Positions 26,447-35,213 of a DNA stretch of 64,000 nt are shown here, in pieces (within the stretch, counting starts at the first letter, position 1; each line of letters begins with the position of its first letter). The stretch spans positions 186,001 through 250,000 of the forward strand of contig JAQZBQ010000004.1 of NCBI GenBank assembly GCA_029237825.1. The letters are read 5' to 3'. Under the pieces are notes generated by a model. The model did no database searches, was not told the origin of the DNA, and worked only from the letters and a program-made list of their open reading frames with translations. This stretch comes from Bacteroidota bacterium (GTDB lineage: Bacteria > Bacteroidota > Bacteroidia > B-17B0 > Aurantibacillaceae). Both the position numbers and the translations under genes were made by a program.

Positions 26447-27847
26447 TTAAAACACCATTTTACCTGGATTTAAAATGAGGTTTGGGTCAAATAATTTTTT
26501 AAGGTTTCGCATGAGTTCCAGTTGAACCGGGGGAAATACTATGGATAAGTATTCTTTTTGCACAAGACCAATGCCGTGTTCGCCACTGATCGTGCCGCCA
26601 AGGTTTTTGCACAATTCAAATATCTCAGTAATCCCTTTGGGTAATTCCGTTTCCCAAACCGCATCGGATAGGTCACCTTTAATAATATTGACGTGCAGGT
26701 TTCCATCACCGGCATGACCGTAGCAAACACTCTTAAAGCCGTATTTATTACCAATTTCTTTCACACCTTTGAGAAGTGCCGGTAATTCCGCTCTTGGTAC
26801 AACTGTATCTTCCTCTTTATACACAGAATTACTTTTCACCGCTTCCCCAACTTTGCGCCTAATTTTCCATAGGGCAGACTTTTGTTCGGCACTGTCGGCC
26901 ATTAGTATTTCATCGCAGCCATGTTCTGTCATGATGTTGCTGATCATTTCACAATCCTGAAACAATACGTCCATGCTGTTGCCATCCACCTCTACCAAAA
27001 GAAGCGCCTGCCATTCAGGTTTGATTTCAAAATTTACTTCTCCGGCATATTTTATGCTCCAGTCAATAGCATCACGTTCCATAAATTCCATGGCGCTTGG
27101 CGTAATGCCAGCTCTAAACGTTGCGCCAACCGCTTCGCATGCTTTTTCTGCCGACTCAAACGGTACCAGCATGAGCAAATCATGTTTGGGCAATGGAATT
27201 AAACGAAACACAATTTTAGTGATGATGCCTAACGTTCCTTCACTACCTACCATGAGGTGCGTTAAATTATAACCGGTTGAATATTTAAGCGTATTTGCGC
27301 CTGTCCAGATGATATCGCCGTTGGGCAGTACCATTTCTATATTAAGGACATAATCACGGGTAGTGCCGTATTTTACAGCCTTTGGCCCGCCGCTGCTGTG
27401 CGCCACATTGCCCCCGAGGGAACAGCTGCCCCAGCTCGCCGGATCGGGCGGGTAGAAGAGACCTGATTTTTTTACTTCTTCCTGGAAAACGTAATTGATC
27501 ACTCCAGGTTCAACGGTTGCCTGCAAATTGCGTTCGTCAATTTGAATGATTTTATTCAAGCGTTCGGTACTTAGTACGATGCCACCCTTTACAGGTAGAG
27601 CTGCTCCACTTAAGCCAGTGCCTGCGCCACGCGCCGTCACCGGAATGCGGTTCGTATTGGCGAGTTTCAATATCCGGGAAATCTGCAGTGTGTTTTTTGG
27701 CTTCAGAACCACTTCAGGTTTAAATATAAAATCTTCCGTTTCGTCCTGGCCGTATTTTTCAAGGTTATCAGTGTCCATCAAAATGTCTTCCGCATCCATG
27801 AACGCACGTAATTCATTAAGGTGATCCTGGTTTATTTTTGAATACAT
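26447..27847 (-). CDS. FAD-linked oxidase of the GlcD/D-lactate dehydrogenase family
   Basis: This flavoenzyme oxidises a 2-hydroxy acid (glycolate, D-lactate or similar). The 466 residues contain the PCMH-type FAD-binding domain (about 35-215) with PVTARGAGTGLSGAALPV and the LGGNVAHSSGGPKAVKYG pyrophosphate-binding loop. The FAD-oxidase C domain (about 220-465) follows, with CYGHAGDGNLHVNI and GTISGEHGIG containing the metal/substrate His residues. It lies 8 nt downstream of prmA on the same strand and is probably co-transcribed with it. Substrate assignment needs more than sequence; GlcE/GlcF-type partners are absent here. Confidence 0.9.
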   Translation of the reverse strand: MYSKINQDHLNELRAFMDAEDILMDTDNLEKYGQDETEDFIFKPEVVLKPKNTLQISRILKLANTNRIPVTARGAGTGLSGAALPVKGGIVLSTERLNKIIQIDERNLQATVEPGVINYVFQEEVKKSGLFYPPDPASWGSCSLGGNVAHSSGGPKAVKYGTTRDYVLNIEMVLPNGDIIWTGANTLKYSTGYNLTHLMVGSEGTLGIITKIVFRLIPLPKHDLLMLVPFESAEKACEAVGATFRAGITPSAMEFMERDAIDWSIKYAGEVNFEIKPEWQALLLVEVDGNSMDVLFQDCEMISNIMTEHGCDEILMADSAEQKSALWKIRRKVGEAVKSNSVYKEEDTVVPRAELPALLKGVKEIGNKYGFKSVCYGHAGDGNLHVNIIKGDLSDAVWETELPKGITEIFELCKNLGGTISGEHGIGLVQKEYLSIVFPPVQLELMRNLKKLFDPNLILNPGKMVF

Positions 27848-27855
27848 GTTCTGTT

Positions 27856-28680
27856 TTATTTTACTAGTTTAATTACGGCCCATTCGCTTTTTGAAAAACT
27901 ATCGACGAAGGTAAACCCTGTCTTCTCTGCAAGTGATCGTAATTCTTCTATATCGGCAGTGAAAAAACCGCTGAGGAGTAAAACGCCGCCATCGGTTAAG
28001 CATGTGAAGTAAGCTGCCATATCTTTTTTTAGTACGTTTTTGTTGATGTTTGCCAATACGATATCAAAGGTTGGTTGGGAAGGAAGTTGTGACGCGTCGC
28101 CTTTTTTAAAAGTAATGGAGGATGCGTGATTTATTTCGGCATTTTCGACGGAGTTTTCAATGCTCCACTCATCAATATCAATGCCCGTAACGCGTAAGGC
28201 ACCCAGCTGTTTGGCGAGTATGGCAAGGATGCCGGTTCCGCAGCCCATATCCAAAACGTTTTTATTTTCAAAATTGAGGCTGAACATGGTTTTACTCATG
28301 AGCCAGGTGGTGTCGTGGTGTCCGGTTCCAAAACTCATTTTAGGCGTGATGATGATATCATGCTTTGCAGATTGAGATTTAGGGTGGAAGTGTGCACGGA
28401 TACAAACAAGATCCTCCACATAAACCGGCTCAAAGCTCTTTTCCCATTCCTCATTCCAGTTAGTTTTGGGAATGAGTGTGCGGGTGTACCGGAAAGTAAA
28501 ATCACTAAAAGTTAATTGCTTTATTTGTGATTCATCTTCCAAATCTGCCTGGATGTAGGCATCGAGTCCGTGATCATTTTGAGTAAAGCTTTCAAAACCC
28601 ATTTCCGCTAAAACGGCGATTAAGATATCAGAACCCGGCTCGGGCGGGGAAACTGTAAAAGCGTATTGTATGTAATCCAT
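27856..28680 (-). CDS. prmA: Ribosomal protein L11 methyltransferase
   Basis: PrmA trimethylates ribosomal protein L11 using S-adenosylmethionine. The 274 residues show an N-terminal substrate-recognition domain (1-90), the PKMSFGTGHHDTTWLM segment, the SAM-binding motif VLDMGCGTGILAILA (about 140-154), GIDIDEWSIENSVENAEIN and the catalytic-site DIVLANIN. The start is the ATG at 28680, only 4 nt after an exact -7 promoter box. The glcD-like gene follows after 8 nt. Confidence 0.95.
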   Translation of the reverse strand: MDYIQYAFTVSPPEPGSDILIAVLAEMGFESFTQNDHGLDAYIQADLEDESQIKQLTFSDFTFRYTRTLIPKTNWNEEWEKSFEPVYVEDLVCIRAHFHPKSQSAKHDIIITPKMSFGTGHHDTTWLMSKTMFSLNFENKNVLDMGCGTGILAILAKQLGALRVTGIDIDEWSIENSVENAEINHASSITFKKGDASQLPSQPTFDIVLANINKNVLKKDMAAYFTCLTDGGVLLLSGFFTADIEELRSLAEKTGFTFVDSFSKSEWAVIKLVK

Positions 28681-28684
28681 GCAT

Positions 28685-28692
28685 CAAATGTA
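28685..28692 (-). promoter_or_regulatory. -7 box TACATTTG of prmA
   Basis: This is an exact TAnnTTTG match on the minus strand, ending 4 nt before the prmA ATG, which predicts a leaderless transcript. A -33 TTG is not seen at the normal spacing. Confidence 0.55.
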
Positions 28693-28759
28693 TGGATTAA
28701 GATGAAACGGTTTTAAGCCTTGGAATTATTTATGAAGCGCTGCGTATTAATATTTAATA

Positions 28760-28793
28760 AAAAAGAAACCCATCCGTTATGCACGGATGGGTT
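28760..28793 (-). terminator. Intrinsic terminator of the small lipoprotein gene
   Basis: A stem AACCCATCCGT / ACGGATGGGTT (28767-28777 with 28783-28793, loop 5 nt) is followed on the minus strand by CTTTTTTATT. It is a strong, complete terminator between the small lipoprotein and prmA. Confidence 0.88.
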
Positions 28794-28813
28794 CGTTATA
28801 AATAATTTTAAAA

Positions 28814-29095
28814 TTATTTAATTGTACAAGCAGTTGTAGTTGTTTTTGTGTTAGCGAAAGTACCGCTCACGTTGTTGTTAACCACTTCAGTTTCTGAAGT
28901 AGGACAAACCTTAATAGCGTCGCCCTTTTTCATTTTCCCGTATTTGTACTCAATAGTAGTTGTACTTGTTGGGTTAGGATAATTAGAAGTATTGGAGTTT
29001 GATACTGAAACAGTACAAGAACACGTTTTTTCTTTTTTGCAAGATGTAAAAGATGCAACGGTTACAACTGCTGCTAATAAAATAATTTTTTTCAT
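28814..29095 (-). CDS. Small Cys-containing lipoprotein, unknown
   Basis: The 93-residue product has a lipoprotein signal (MKKIILLAAVVTVASFTSC, Cys19). A short mature chain rich in Ser, Thr and Asn contains Cys at about 25, 27, 59 and 90, so disulfides are possible. I recognise no domain. It has its own promoter and terminator and so is a separate transcription unit between tpiA and prmA. Confidence 0.75.
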   Translation of the reverse strand: MKKIILLAAVVTVASFTSCKKEKTCSCTVSVSNSNTSNYPNPTSTTTIEYKYGKMKKGDAIKVCPTSETEVVNNNVSGTFANTKTTTTACTIK

Positions 29096-29117
29096 ATGAT
29101 TTTTTTTAAAGTTTCGG

Positions 29118-29146
29118 TAAAAGTAGGTTAATTATTGGATCCGCAA
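29118..29146 (-). promoter_or_regulatory. Promoter of the small lipoprotein gene (TTG-N18-TACTTTTA)
   Basis: On the minus strand a TTG (29144-29146) and a -7-like box TACTTTTA (29118-29125) are 18 nt apart. The box is 22 nt before the ATG. Confidence 0.55.
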
Positions 29147-29189
29147 TAGGATTTTTAAGATAAATTCCATTAAAAAATAAGATAAACCC

Positions 29190-29942
29190 CTAAAAAGAAC
29201 CGATTATACTGCAAAAATCCTCGTTTAATGAGGCGCCGCCGATGAGCCCGCCATCCACATCGGGGCATTGAAAAAGTTCTCTTGCGTTGCCCGGGTTACA
29301 ACTGCCGCCATATAGGATTGGTGTATGCCCTGCAACCGCGGAATTATAAAAATCAATTAAAACGGAGCGGATGTGGGCGTGCATTTCCTGAGCCTGCCCG
29401 CTTGTAGCGGTTTCGCCCGTCCCTATTGCCCAAACGGGTTCATAGGCAATGATAAATTTGGAAAATTCGTCGAGTTTAAATTCAGAAAGTATAGACGTTA
29501 ATTGTTCGGTAATGATTTCGAAGTGGCGGTTGAGTTTCCTTTCTTCAAGTGTTTCACCCACACAATAAATCGGGCTCAGTCCATTTGATAAGGCCAGTTT
29601 AATTTTTTGAACAAACTCCGGAGTTTTTTCTTTGAAATATTGCCGGCGCTCGCTGTGGCCAATAAGTACATAACTGCAACCAACGGATTGTAGCATAGCG
29701 GCGCTTACTTCCCCGGTGAATGCACCTGAAGAATGTATGTGGCAGTTCTGTGCCCCTAAATTAAAGTCGGGTCTTGAGGAAAGAACCTGGCTAACAGAAT
29801 CCAAAAAAGGAAAAGGCGGGATGATGATTTTTTTTACGTCATTGTGTGGTGCTTTATTCACGATCAATTCTGCAAGGCATTTAGCTTCCTGCAGCGTTTT
29901 ATTCATCTTCCAGTTTCCTGCTACTATTTTTTGTCTGTTCAT
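29190..29942 (-). CDS. tpiA: Triosephosphate isomerase
   Basis: This glycolytic enzyme interconverts dihydroxyacetone phosphate and glyceraldehyde 3-phosphate. The 250 residues are standard. Active-site elements visible are NWKMNKT with the catalytic Lys near residue 12, YVLIGHSERR with the electrophile His, the AYEPVWAIGTG loop with the catalytic Glu, and the phosphate-binding GGSCNPGN and DGGLIGGASL. Its ATG shares one base with the TAA of the upstream permease gene (TAATG), so it is translationally coupled to it. Confidence 0.97.
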   Translation of the reverse strand: MNRQKIVAGNWKMNKTLQEAKCLAELIVNKAPHNDVKKIIIPPFPFLDSVSQVLSSRPDFNLGAQNCHIHSSGAFTGEVSAAMLQSVGCSYVLIGHSERRQYFKEKTPEFVQKIKLALSNGLSPIYCVGETLEERKLNRHFEIITEQLTSILSEFKLDEFSKFIIAYEPVWAIGTGETATSGQAQEMHAHIRSVLIDFYNSAVAGHTPILYGGSCNPGNARELFQCPDVDGGLIGGASLNEDFCSIIGSF

Positions 29943-31018
29943 TATTTTACTCTAACTCTAGGGTCAAGAACACCATATGCGATGTCAACAAAAATATTGG
30001 TTACCACAAAAATTGTGGCAAATATGATGGTAGCGCCCATAACAACCGGCAAATCATTTTTAGTGAGCGCTTCAAATACTTCGTACCCGATACCTTTCCA
30101 GCTGAAAATATATTCAACAAAAACGGCCCCAGCCATTAAACCCGCAAACCATCCCGATATAGCTGTAATTACCGGATTTAACGCGTTTTTAAGGGCGTGC
30201 TTAAAAATTACCGACGACATGCTTAAACCTTTGGCTTTAGCAGTTCGGATGTAATCCTGTCCCATCACATCCAGTAACGAACTTCGCATCAATTGCACTA
30301 CAATGGCTAACGGACGAATGCCCAGCGTAATGGCAGGTAAAATGAGATTTTTTAATTTAATTTTTTCACCGTCCCAAACGTCGATGTCGTACAAACTTCC
30401 AGTAGGCGAAAGCCCTGTGTATTCGGTTAATACATATCCAAAAAGCCAGGCAATAATTAGCCCCACAAAAAACGAGGGGGCCGCCATACCTAATACGGCA
30501 AATACTAACGACATGCGGTCGTAAAATGTGTTTTGCCTGATGGCACTTATAATGCCAAGGAAAATGCCCACGATAGAAGCAATGACAATAGACGTGAACG
30601 CCAGTACAGCGGTTTCCGGTAAAGTTTCCCGTATGATATCGGAAACCCGGCGTTTGGTTATGTAAGACCTACGAAGGTAAGGTAGCTTCACTACAACAGA
30701 TTTGTCTTTACCAAGTGTTAAAACCGGCAACCAGGAATATTTATTTGGGCTAAGGTACCAAAGGCTTTGATCGTTCCTGTTATTATGAATTGAAATAGGA
30801 GAAAGGTCGTTAAGATACAACGCATATTGTTCCATAACAGGCCTGTCGGTACCGAGGTCTTTATGTATAGCTTCGATCGCATCTTTGTTAGCCCGTTGGC
30901 CAAGCATGATGGTTGCGGGGTCGCCAGGTAAAACGTTAAACAGAAAGAAAATAACAGTAATGACACCGTATAATACGAGCACTCCATACAGTATTTTTTT
31001 GGTTATGTATTTTATCAC
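29942..31018 (-). CDS. DppB/OppB-type ABC transporter permease
   Basis: This inner-membrane permease subunit of peptide/nickel-type importers has 358 residues. There is a first helix (8-30), a periplasmic stretch with the typical VLPGDPATIMLG motif, and five more helices in the BPD_transp_1 domain (about 140-355), with the EAA-like loop YIRTAKAKGLSMSSVIFKHALKNALNP. The start is GTG; no in-frame ATG is available. No DppC, ATPase or binding-protein gene is next to it. Its stop overlaps the tpiA start. Confidence 0.88.
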   Translation of the reverse strand: MIKYITKKILYGVLVLYGVITVIFFLFNVLPGDPATIMLGQRANKDAIEAIHKDLGTDRPVMEQYALYLNDLSPISIHNNRNDQSLWYLSPNKYSWLPVLTLGKDKSVVVKLPYLRRSYITKRRVSDIIRETLPETAVLAFTSIVIASIVGIFLGIISAIRQNTFYDRMSLVFAVLGMAAPSFFVGLIIAWLFGYVLTEYTGLSPTGSLYDIDVWDGEKIKLKNLILPAITLGIRPLAIVVQLMRSSLLDVMGQDYIRTAKAKGLSMSSVIFKHALKNALNPVITAISGWFAGLMAGAVFVEYIFSWKGIGYEVFEALTKNDLPVVMGATIIFATIFVVTNIFVDIAYGVLDPRVRVK

Positions 31019-31125
31019 GTTTAGTGCGGCAAGTACTTGAATCTGCTAAGTAAACAAAATAATTCAGCATTTGAAATAATTTTGGGCGAAATTTCCATAT
31101 TAATACCTCCTTAAAAATTTTCGGG

Positions 31126-31133
31126 TAAATTTG
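31126..31133 (+). promoter_or_regulatory. -7 box TAAATTTG of the patatin gene
   Basis: This is an exact TAnnTTTG match, ending 6 nt before the TTG start codon. Confidence 0.5.
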
Positions 31134-31139
31134 TGTTGA

Positions 31140-33455
31140 TTGAGTTTTTACAAAAAAATAGACAGGATTGTTAATTCCATTTTACTTCTTGGATTTGTAA
31201 TAGTTGGGCACTATACATATGCGCAAAAAGTTGGTGTGGTAATGAGTGGGGGAGGTGCGAGTGGTTTGGCGCACATTGGAGTTTTAAAAGCGTTAGAAGA
31301 AAACAACATTCCGGTGCATTGCATTGCAGGCACGTCTATCGGTAGCATTATCGGAGGGTTATATACGGCAGGATATTCGCCATGGGAGATTGAACAAATT
31401 GTAAGGGAAGAAACGTTTTCTAATCTCACCAAAGGTGAAATGTCGCCCGGGTTTGGATATTTTGTAAGGAAGCGAAACGATTACGCATCCTGGTTGATGC
31501 TGAAAATCAATCTGAATAATCCTTTTCTTACTAACCTGCCCACCAATTTAATAAACTCTGTACCAATTGATTTTTATTTAATGGAAACATTTGCCGGTGC
31601 TAATGCAGCATCGCGGTATAATTTTGATAGCCTGATGATTCCGTTCCGTTGTGTTGCATCCGATATTGAAAAAAAGCGAAGTGTGGTTTTTCGTGATGGA
31701 GATCTGCCTTCTGCAATACGTGCCTCAATGAGTTATCCCTTTTACATTCGCCCAATCACCATTGATAGTACATTGCTATTTGACGGCGGGCTTTATAATA
31801 ATTTCCCGGCCAATGTGATGTACGACGAAATGTATCCTGATTTTATCATTGGAAGTTCGGTGACTGAAAATTCACAACACCCGAGCGATGATAATCTTTA
31901 TCTCCAATTGCGAAACATGTTTATGAGCACCAGTAATTTCAACCCGGTGTGTGAAAATGGTGTAATTGTGCAGCCCTGGGCTGATGTAAGTATATTTAAC
32001 TTCGAATCTGCGCAGCGTTTAATCGATAGTGGTTACATTGCCACGATGCGAAAAATGCCGGAGATCAAAAGTCACATCTTTCAATTTGAAAACGATAGCG
32101 CATTGAAACGCAAACGTGAAGCATTCCGTTTAAAATCTTCCTACGAAAAAATAATTTATGATAAGGTTATCATTAAAACTTCCGACAAGAAGCTGGAACA
32201 CTTCATCCGGAAAAGTATTGTGAAGAAACGGAAGACCTTCACCTTGCCGCAATTGAGAAAGGAATATTTCAGGATGATGTCTGACGAGAAAATTAAATCT
32301 GCTTACCCGACAACTAAACTCGACACGGCAACCGGTAAATTTACGCTCTCATTAAACGCGAAAAAAGACAAGCACATATTCTTTGACCTGGGCGGAAACT
32401 TATCCAACAGGCCAATAAGTAATTTCTTTATGGCTGTGCAATACAATTATATTGGAAAAATTGGTTTCACAGCATACGCGAACGGCTACCTTGGAAAATT
32501 GAACTCAAGTTCATTCACAAAATTCAGATTAGAATTTCCCACGAAGATTCCTTTTTATATTGAGCCTTCCTTCACCATTTCCCGGTGGGACTACTATAAA
32601 AGCAGCGCATTGTTTTATGATTTTGAAAAGCCTGCTTATCTCGTTCAGGAAGATTTGTTTGGAGAAGTAAATGTAGGAGCACCGGTAGGAAATATTGGGC
32701 GTTTTGTTTTAACGGGGGGTATGAGTGAAATTAAGAATCGCTATTATCAGGTTGATGCCTTTACCAAACTGGACACCAGCGATGTCACGGTTTTTGACTT
32801 CTCTTATGGACACATGGCCTATGAAATAAATACGCTTAATAAAAAACAGTACGCAACCGAGGGGACGAAAGTAATGCTGCGGGCAAAATATGTGAGCGGA
32901 TGGGAATCCTATTATCCCGGATCTACAACATTGGACACGGTTAATTTTATTGATGGTCCTTACCACCAATGGTTTAATTTTAAACTGGTAGTGGATAAAT
33001 ACATTAAGCCAATCAAATACTTTAAGATAGGGGTATATGCCGAAGGTGTTTACTCCTCACAGGATTTTTTCCGCAATTATGCCTCAACCATACTTTCTGC
33101 CCCGGCTTTTAATCCTATTCCAGAAAGCCAAACATTATTCATTGATGATTACAGGGCGCACCAATATGTGGCTGGCGGGTTAAAAGCAATTGCTACACCC
33201 TATAAAAATTTCGACATTCGCTTTGAGGGCTATTTATATCAGCCTGTTTATTCCATAATTAAGGCGCCAAACAATAAAGCTGGTTACTCCACACCATTCT
33301 TATATCGCCATTTTTTAGGCATGGGCGCTTTTGTTTACCAGTCGCCGATCGGGCCATTAAGTATTGGGGTAAATTACTACGATAAAAACGACAACAGTTT
33401 TTCTTTCTTTTTTCATTTTGGCTACACGATTTATAATAAAAAGTCGCTTGATTAA
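31140..33455 (+). CDS. Patatin-like phospholipase fused to outer-membrane barrel
   Basis: The layout resembles PlpD-type (type Vd) autotransporters: a secreted patatin lipase attached to a BamA-like barrel. The 771 residues carry a signal peptide (about 10-29), then a patatin domain (about 30-230). The latter has the oxyanion loop GGGASGLAHIG, the nucleophile elbow GTSIGS (Ser66) and the catalytic DGG (about Asp216). A POTRA-like region (about 335-420) and a beta-barrel to the C-terminus follow. The start codon is TTG: an in-frame stop lies just upstream, and no ATG precedes the signal sequence. Confidence 0.88.
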   Translation: MSFYKKIDRIVNSILLLGFVIVGHYTYAQKVGVVMSGGGASGLAHIGVLKALEENNIPVHCIAGTSIGSIIGGLYTAGYSPWEIEQIVREETFSNLTKGEMSPGFGYFVRKRNDYASWLMLKINLNNPFLTNLPTNLINSVPIDFYLMETFAGANAASRYNFDSLMIPFRCVASDIEKKRSVVFRDGDLPSAIRASMSYPFYIRPITIDSTLLFDGGLYNNFPANVMYDEMYPDFIIGSSVTENSQHPSDDNLYLQLRNMFMSTSNFNPVCENGVIVQPWADVSIFNFESAQRLIDSGYIATMRKMPEIKSHIFQFENDSALKRKREAFRLKSSYEKIIYDKVIIKTSDKKLEHFIRKSIVKKRKTFTLPQLRKEYFRMMSDEKIKSAYPTTKLDTATGKFTLSLNAKKDKHIFFDLGGNLSNRPISNFFMAVQYNYIGKIGFTAYANGYLGKLNSSSFTKFRLEFPTKIPFYIEPSFTISRWDYYKSSALFYDFEKPAYLVQEDLFGEVNVGAPVGNIGRFVLTGGMSEIKNRYYQVDAFTKLDTSDVTVFDFSYGHMAYEINTLNKKQYATEGTKVMLRAKYVSGWESYYPGSTTLDTVNFIDGPYHQWFNFKLVVDKYIKPIKYFKIGVYAEGVYSSQDFFRNYASTILSAPAFNPIPESQTLFIDDYRAHQYVAGGLKAIATPYKNFDIRFEGYLYQPVYSIIKAPNNKAGYSTPFLYRHFLGMGAFVYQSPIGPLSIGVNYYDKNDNSFSFFFHFGYTIYNKKSLD

Positions 33456-33553
33456 AATTCTTACACGGCCTAAGCACCCTGTTACCAAAGCCAAAGGGTG
33501 GCCCACTCAATTAACAAATTTTAAATAAATCAATTAAAGGATAGCTCTTAAAT

Positions 33554-33589
33554 TTGGATGCAATTCATTCAAATTAATCCTTACTTTTG
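33554..33589 (+). promoter_or_regulatory. Promoter of the thioredoxin-like gene (TTG...TACTTTTG)
   Basis: An exact -7 box TACTTTTG at 33582-33589 lies 14 nt before the ATG. The nearest TTG (33554-33556) is 25 nt upstream, slightly beyond the usual 17-23. Confidence 0.45.
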
Positions 33590-33603
33590 AATACACTTAT
33601 TCT

Positions 33604-35127
33604 ATGAAGAAAATACTATTCACGCTTAGTTTATTATCGGCTGTAATTTCAGCGTCGGCCCAGACAAGCCAAGGTCATGATATCCGGATTAATTTTAAAA
33701 ACTGTAAAGATACAGTGATGTACCTGGCATTTTATCAGTTTGATAAATCTTACCTGGCCGATACCTGTAAAAAGGTGGTTAAAGGAAATGTTGTGTTTAA
33801 AGGGCCTAAAACACTTGACAAAGGTGTGTACTATCTGGTTAGTCAGGACAAAGCCCGTTATTTCGATTTCTTTATTTCTGATAACAATCAGAAAATTGTG
33901 ATGAGCACAGATACGGCGGATTTAGTGAAGAATTTGAAGTCGACCAATTCCAAGGAGAACGACGATTTTTTCAACTACATTAAATTCATTACTGCGAAAA
34001 ATAAAGAGTACATGGAGATGCGGAGTAAAACCAAAGGCATGACACCTAAGGATTCTGCTGAGTTTATGATGGAGAAGGGCAAAACTTTAAATGAAACGGT
34101 AGTGGCTTTTGAGAAAGCGTTTCTGGAACAACACAAAGGTACATTTGTGGGTGATGTGATTAATTTAAAGATGGAAAAGGAAGCAAAAGATATTCCTAAA
34201 GCTTCCAATGGCAGACCGGATAGTATGTATGTTTATACATATTATAAGAATCATTATTGGGACGGTGTAAACTTTCATGATGACGGTATTATGCGCACAC
34301 CTTTTTTCGCCGACAAATTAAAAAAGTATTTCAACAGTGTGATTGTTCAGCACCCTGACACCATGAATCTTGAAATTGACAGGCTGATGAATAAGACAAA
34401 AAATGGAACGATGATGCAGAAGTTGCTAATTGCACACTTCCTTTTCACGTCAGAATCTTCCAAGCTGATGGGTTTTGATAAAGTTTTTGTTCATGTGATC
34501 GACAAGTATATCCGTACTGGAATGGCCAAAGATGTGTACGATGAAAAAACAATTGAAAAGATTAAAGAGCGCGGTGACATTCTGAAACCCTTATTGTTGG
34601 GAAGCCAGGCACCTGATTTACTTATGATTGATACGATTGGTCACAAGCAAATCGCGAAAATGGGGTTTGATACGGTTAAAACGAGTCAGGGCGCCACTAA
34701 GTTGTATTATGATAACGTTCAGACCCTTGCTCAAACATTTATTTCGTTATACAGCATTAAGGCAGATTACCTTGCCCTTGTGTTCTGGGACGTGGATTGC
34801 GGTCACTGTAAAACTGAAATTCCAAAATTGCTTGAAGAATATCACAAGCTGAAAAAGGATGGCTATGATGTTAAAGTGGTGAGTGTGTATACTCAGCATG
34901 AGTACGAAAAATGGCGTAAATACATTATTGAAAATAAACTGGACTGGATGAATTTGTATGATGGGGTTCATGTTAACAACATCAAAGAGAAATACGACAT
35001 TTACTCAACCCCGGTGATTTATATGCTTGATAAAAACAAGAAAATTAAAGCAAAGCGCATCGGAACTGAGCAGGTTAAGGATATTGTGAAACAGATGGAA
35101 AAGGAATATAAATCAGATAAAAAATAA
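33604..35127 (+). CDS. Thioredoxin-like protein with DUF4369/DUF5106-type domains
   Basis: The 507 residues start with a signal peptide (about 1-19). An N-terminal beta domain of DUF4369 type (about 24-115) and a helical DUF5106-like middle (about 125-330) follow. The C-terminal thioredoxin-fold domain (about 335-500) carries the redox pair in DVDCGHCKTEIP (CxxC) and the cis-Pro in YSTPVIYM. It is a periplasmic thiol-disulfide protein of TlpA/ResA-like type. The partner is unknown. It ends with a good terminator, so it is a single-gene unit. Confidence 0.85.
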   Translation: MKKILFTLSLLSAVISASAQTSQGHDIRINFKNCKDTVMYLAFYQFDKSYLADTCKKVVKGNVVFKGPKTLDKGVYYLVSQDKARYFDFFISDNNQKIVMSTDTADLVKNLKSTNSKENDDFFNYIKFITAKNKEYMEMRSKTKGMTPKDSAEFMMEKGKTLNETVVAFEKAFLEQHKGTFVGDVINLKMEKEAKDIPKASNGRPDSMYVYTYYKNHYWDGVNFHDDGIMRTPFFADKLKKYFNSVIVQHPDTMNLEIDRLMNKTKNGTMMQKLLIAHFLFTSESSKLMGFDKVFVHVIDKYIRTGMAKDVYDEKTIEKIKERGDILKPLLLGSQAPDLLMIDTIGHKQIAKMGFDTVKTSQGATKLYYDNVQTLAQTFISLYSIKADYLALVFWDVDCGHCKTEIPKLLEEYHKLKKDGYDVKVVSVYTQHEYEKWRKYIIENKLDWMNLYDGVHVNNIKEKYDIYSTPVIYMLDKNKKIKAKRIGTEQVKDIVKQMEKEYKSDKK

Positions 35128-35148
35128 GGAGTAAATACCACTATTGAA

Positions 35149-35179
35149 AAGGCCATTCGTTTACGGATGGCTTTTTTTT
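35149..35179 (+). terminator. Intrinsic terminator after the thioredoxin-like gene
   Basis: A stem GGCCATTCG / CGGATGGCT-type (35151-35159 with 35164-35172, one G-U pair) is followed by eight T. Confidence 0.85.
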
Positions 35180-35213
35180 GTAATTTTATCTCACTCACTC
35201 AACTTATTATTCA

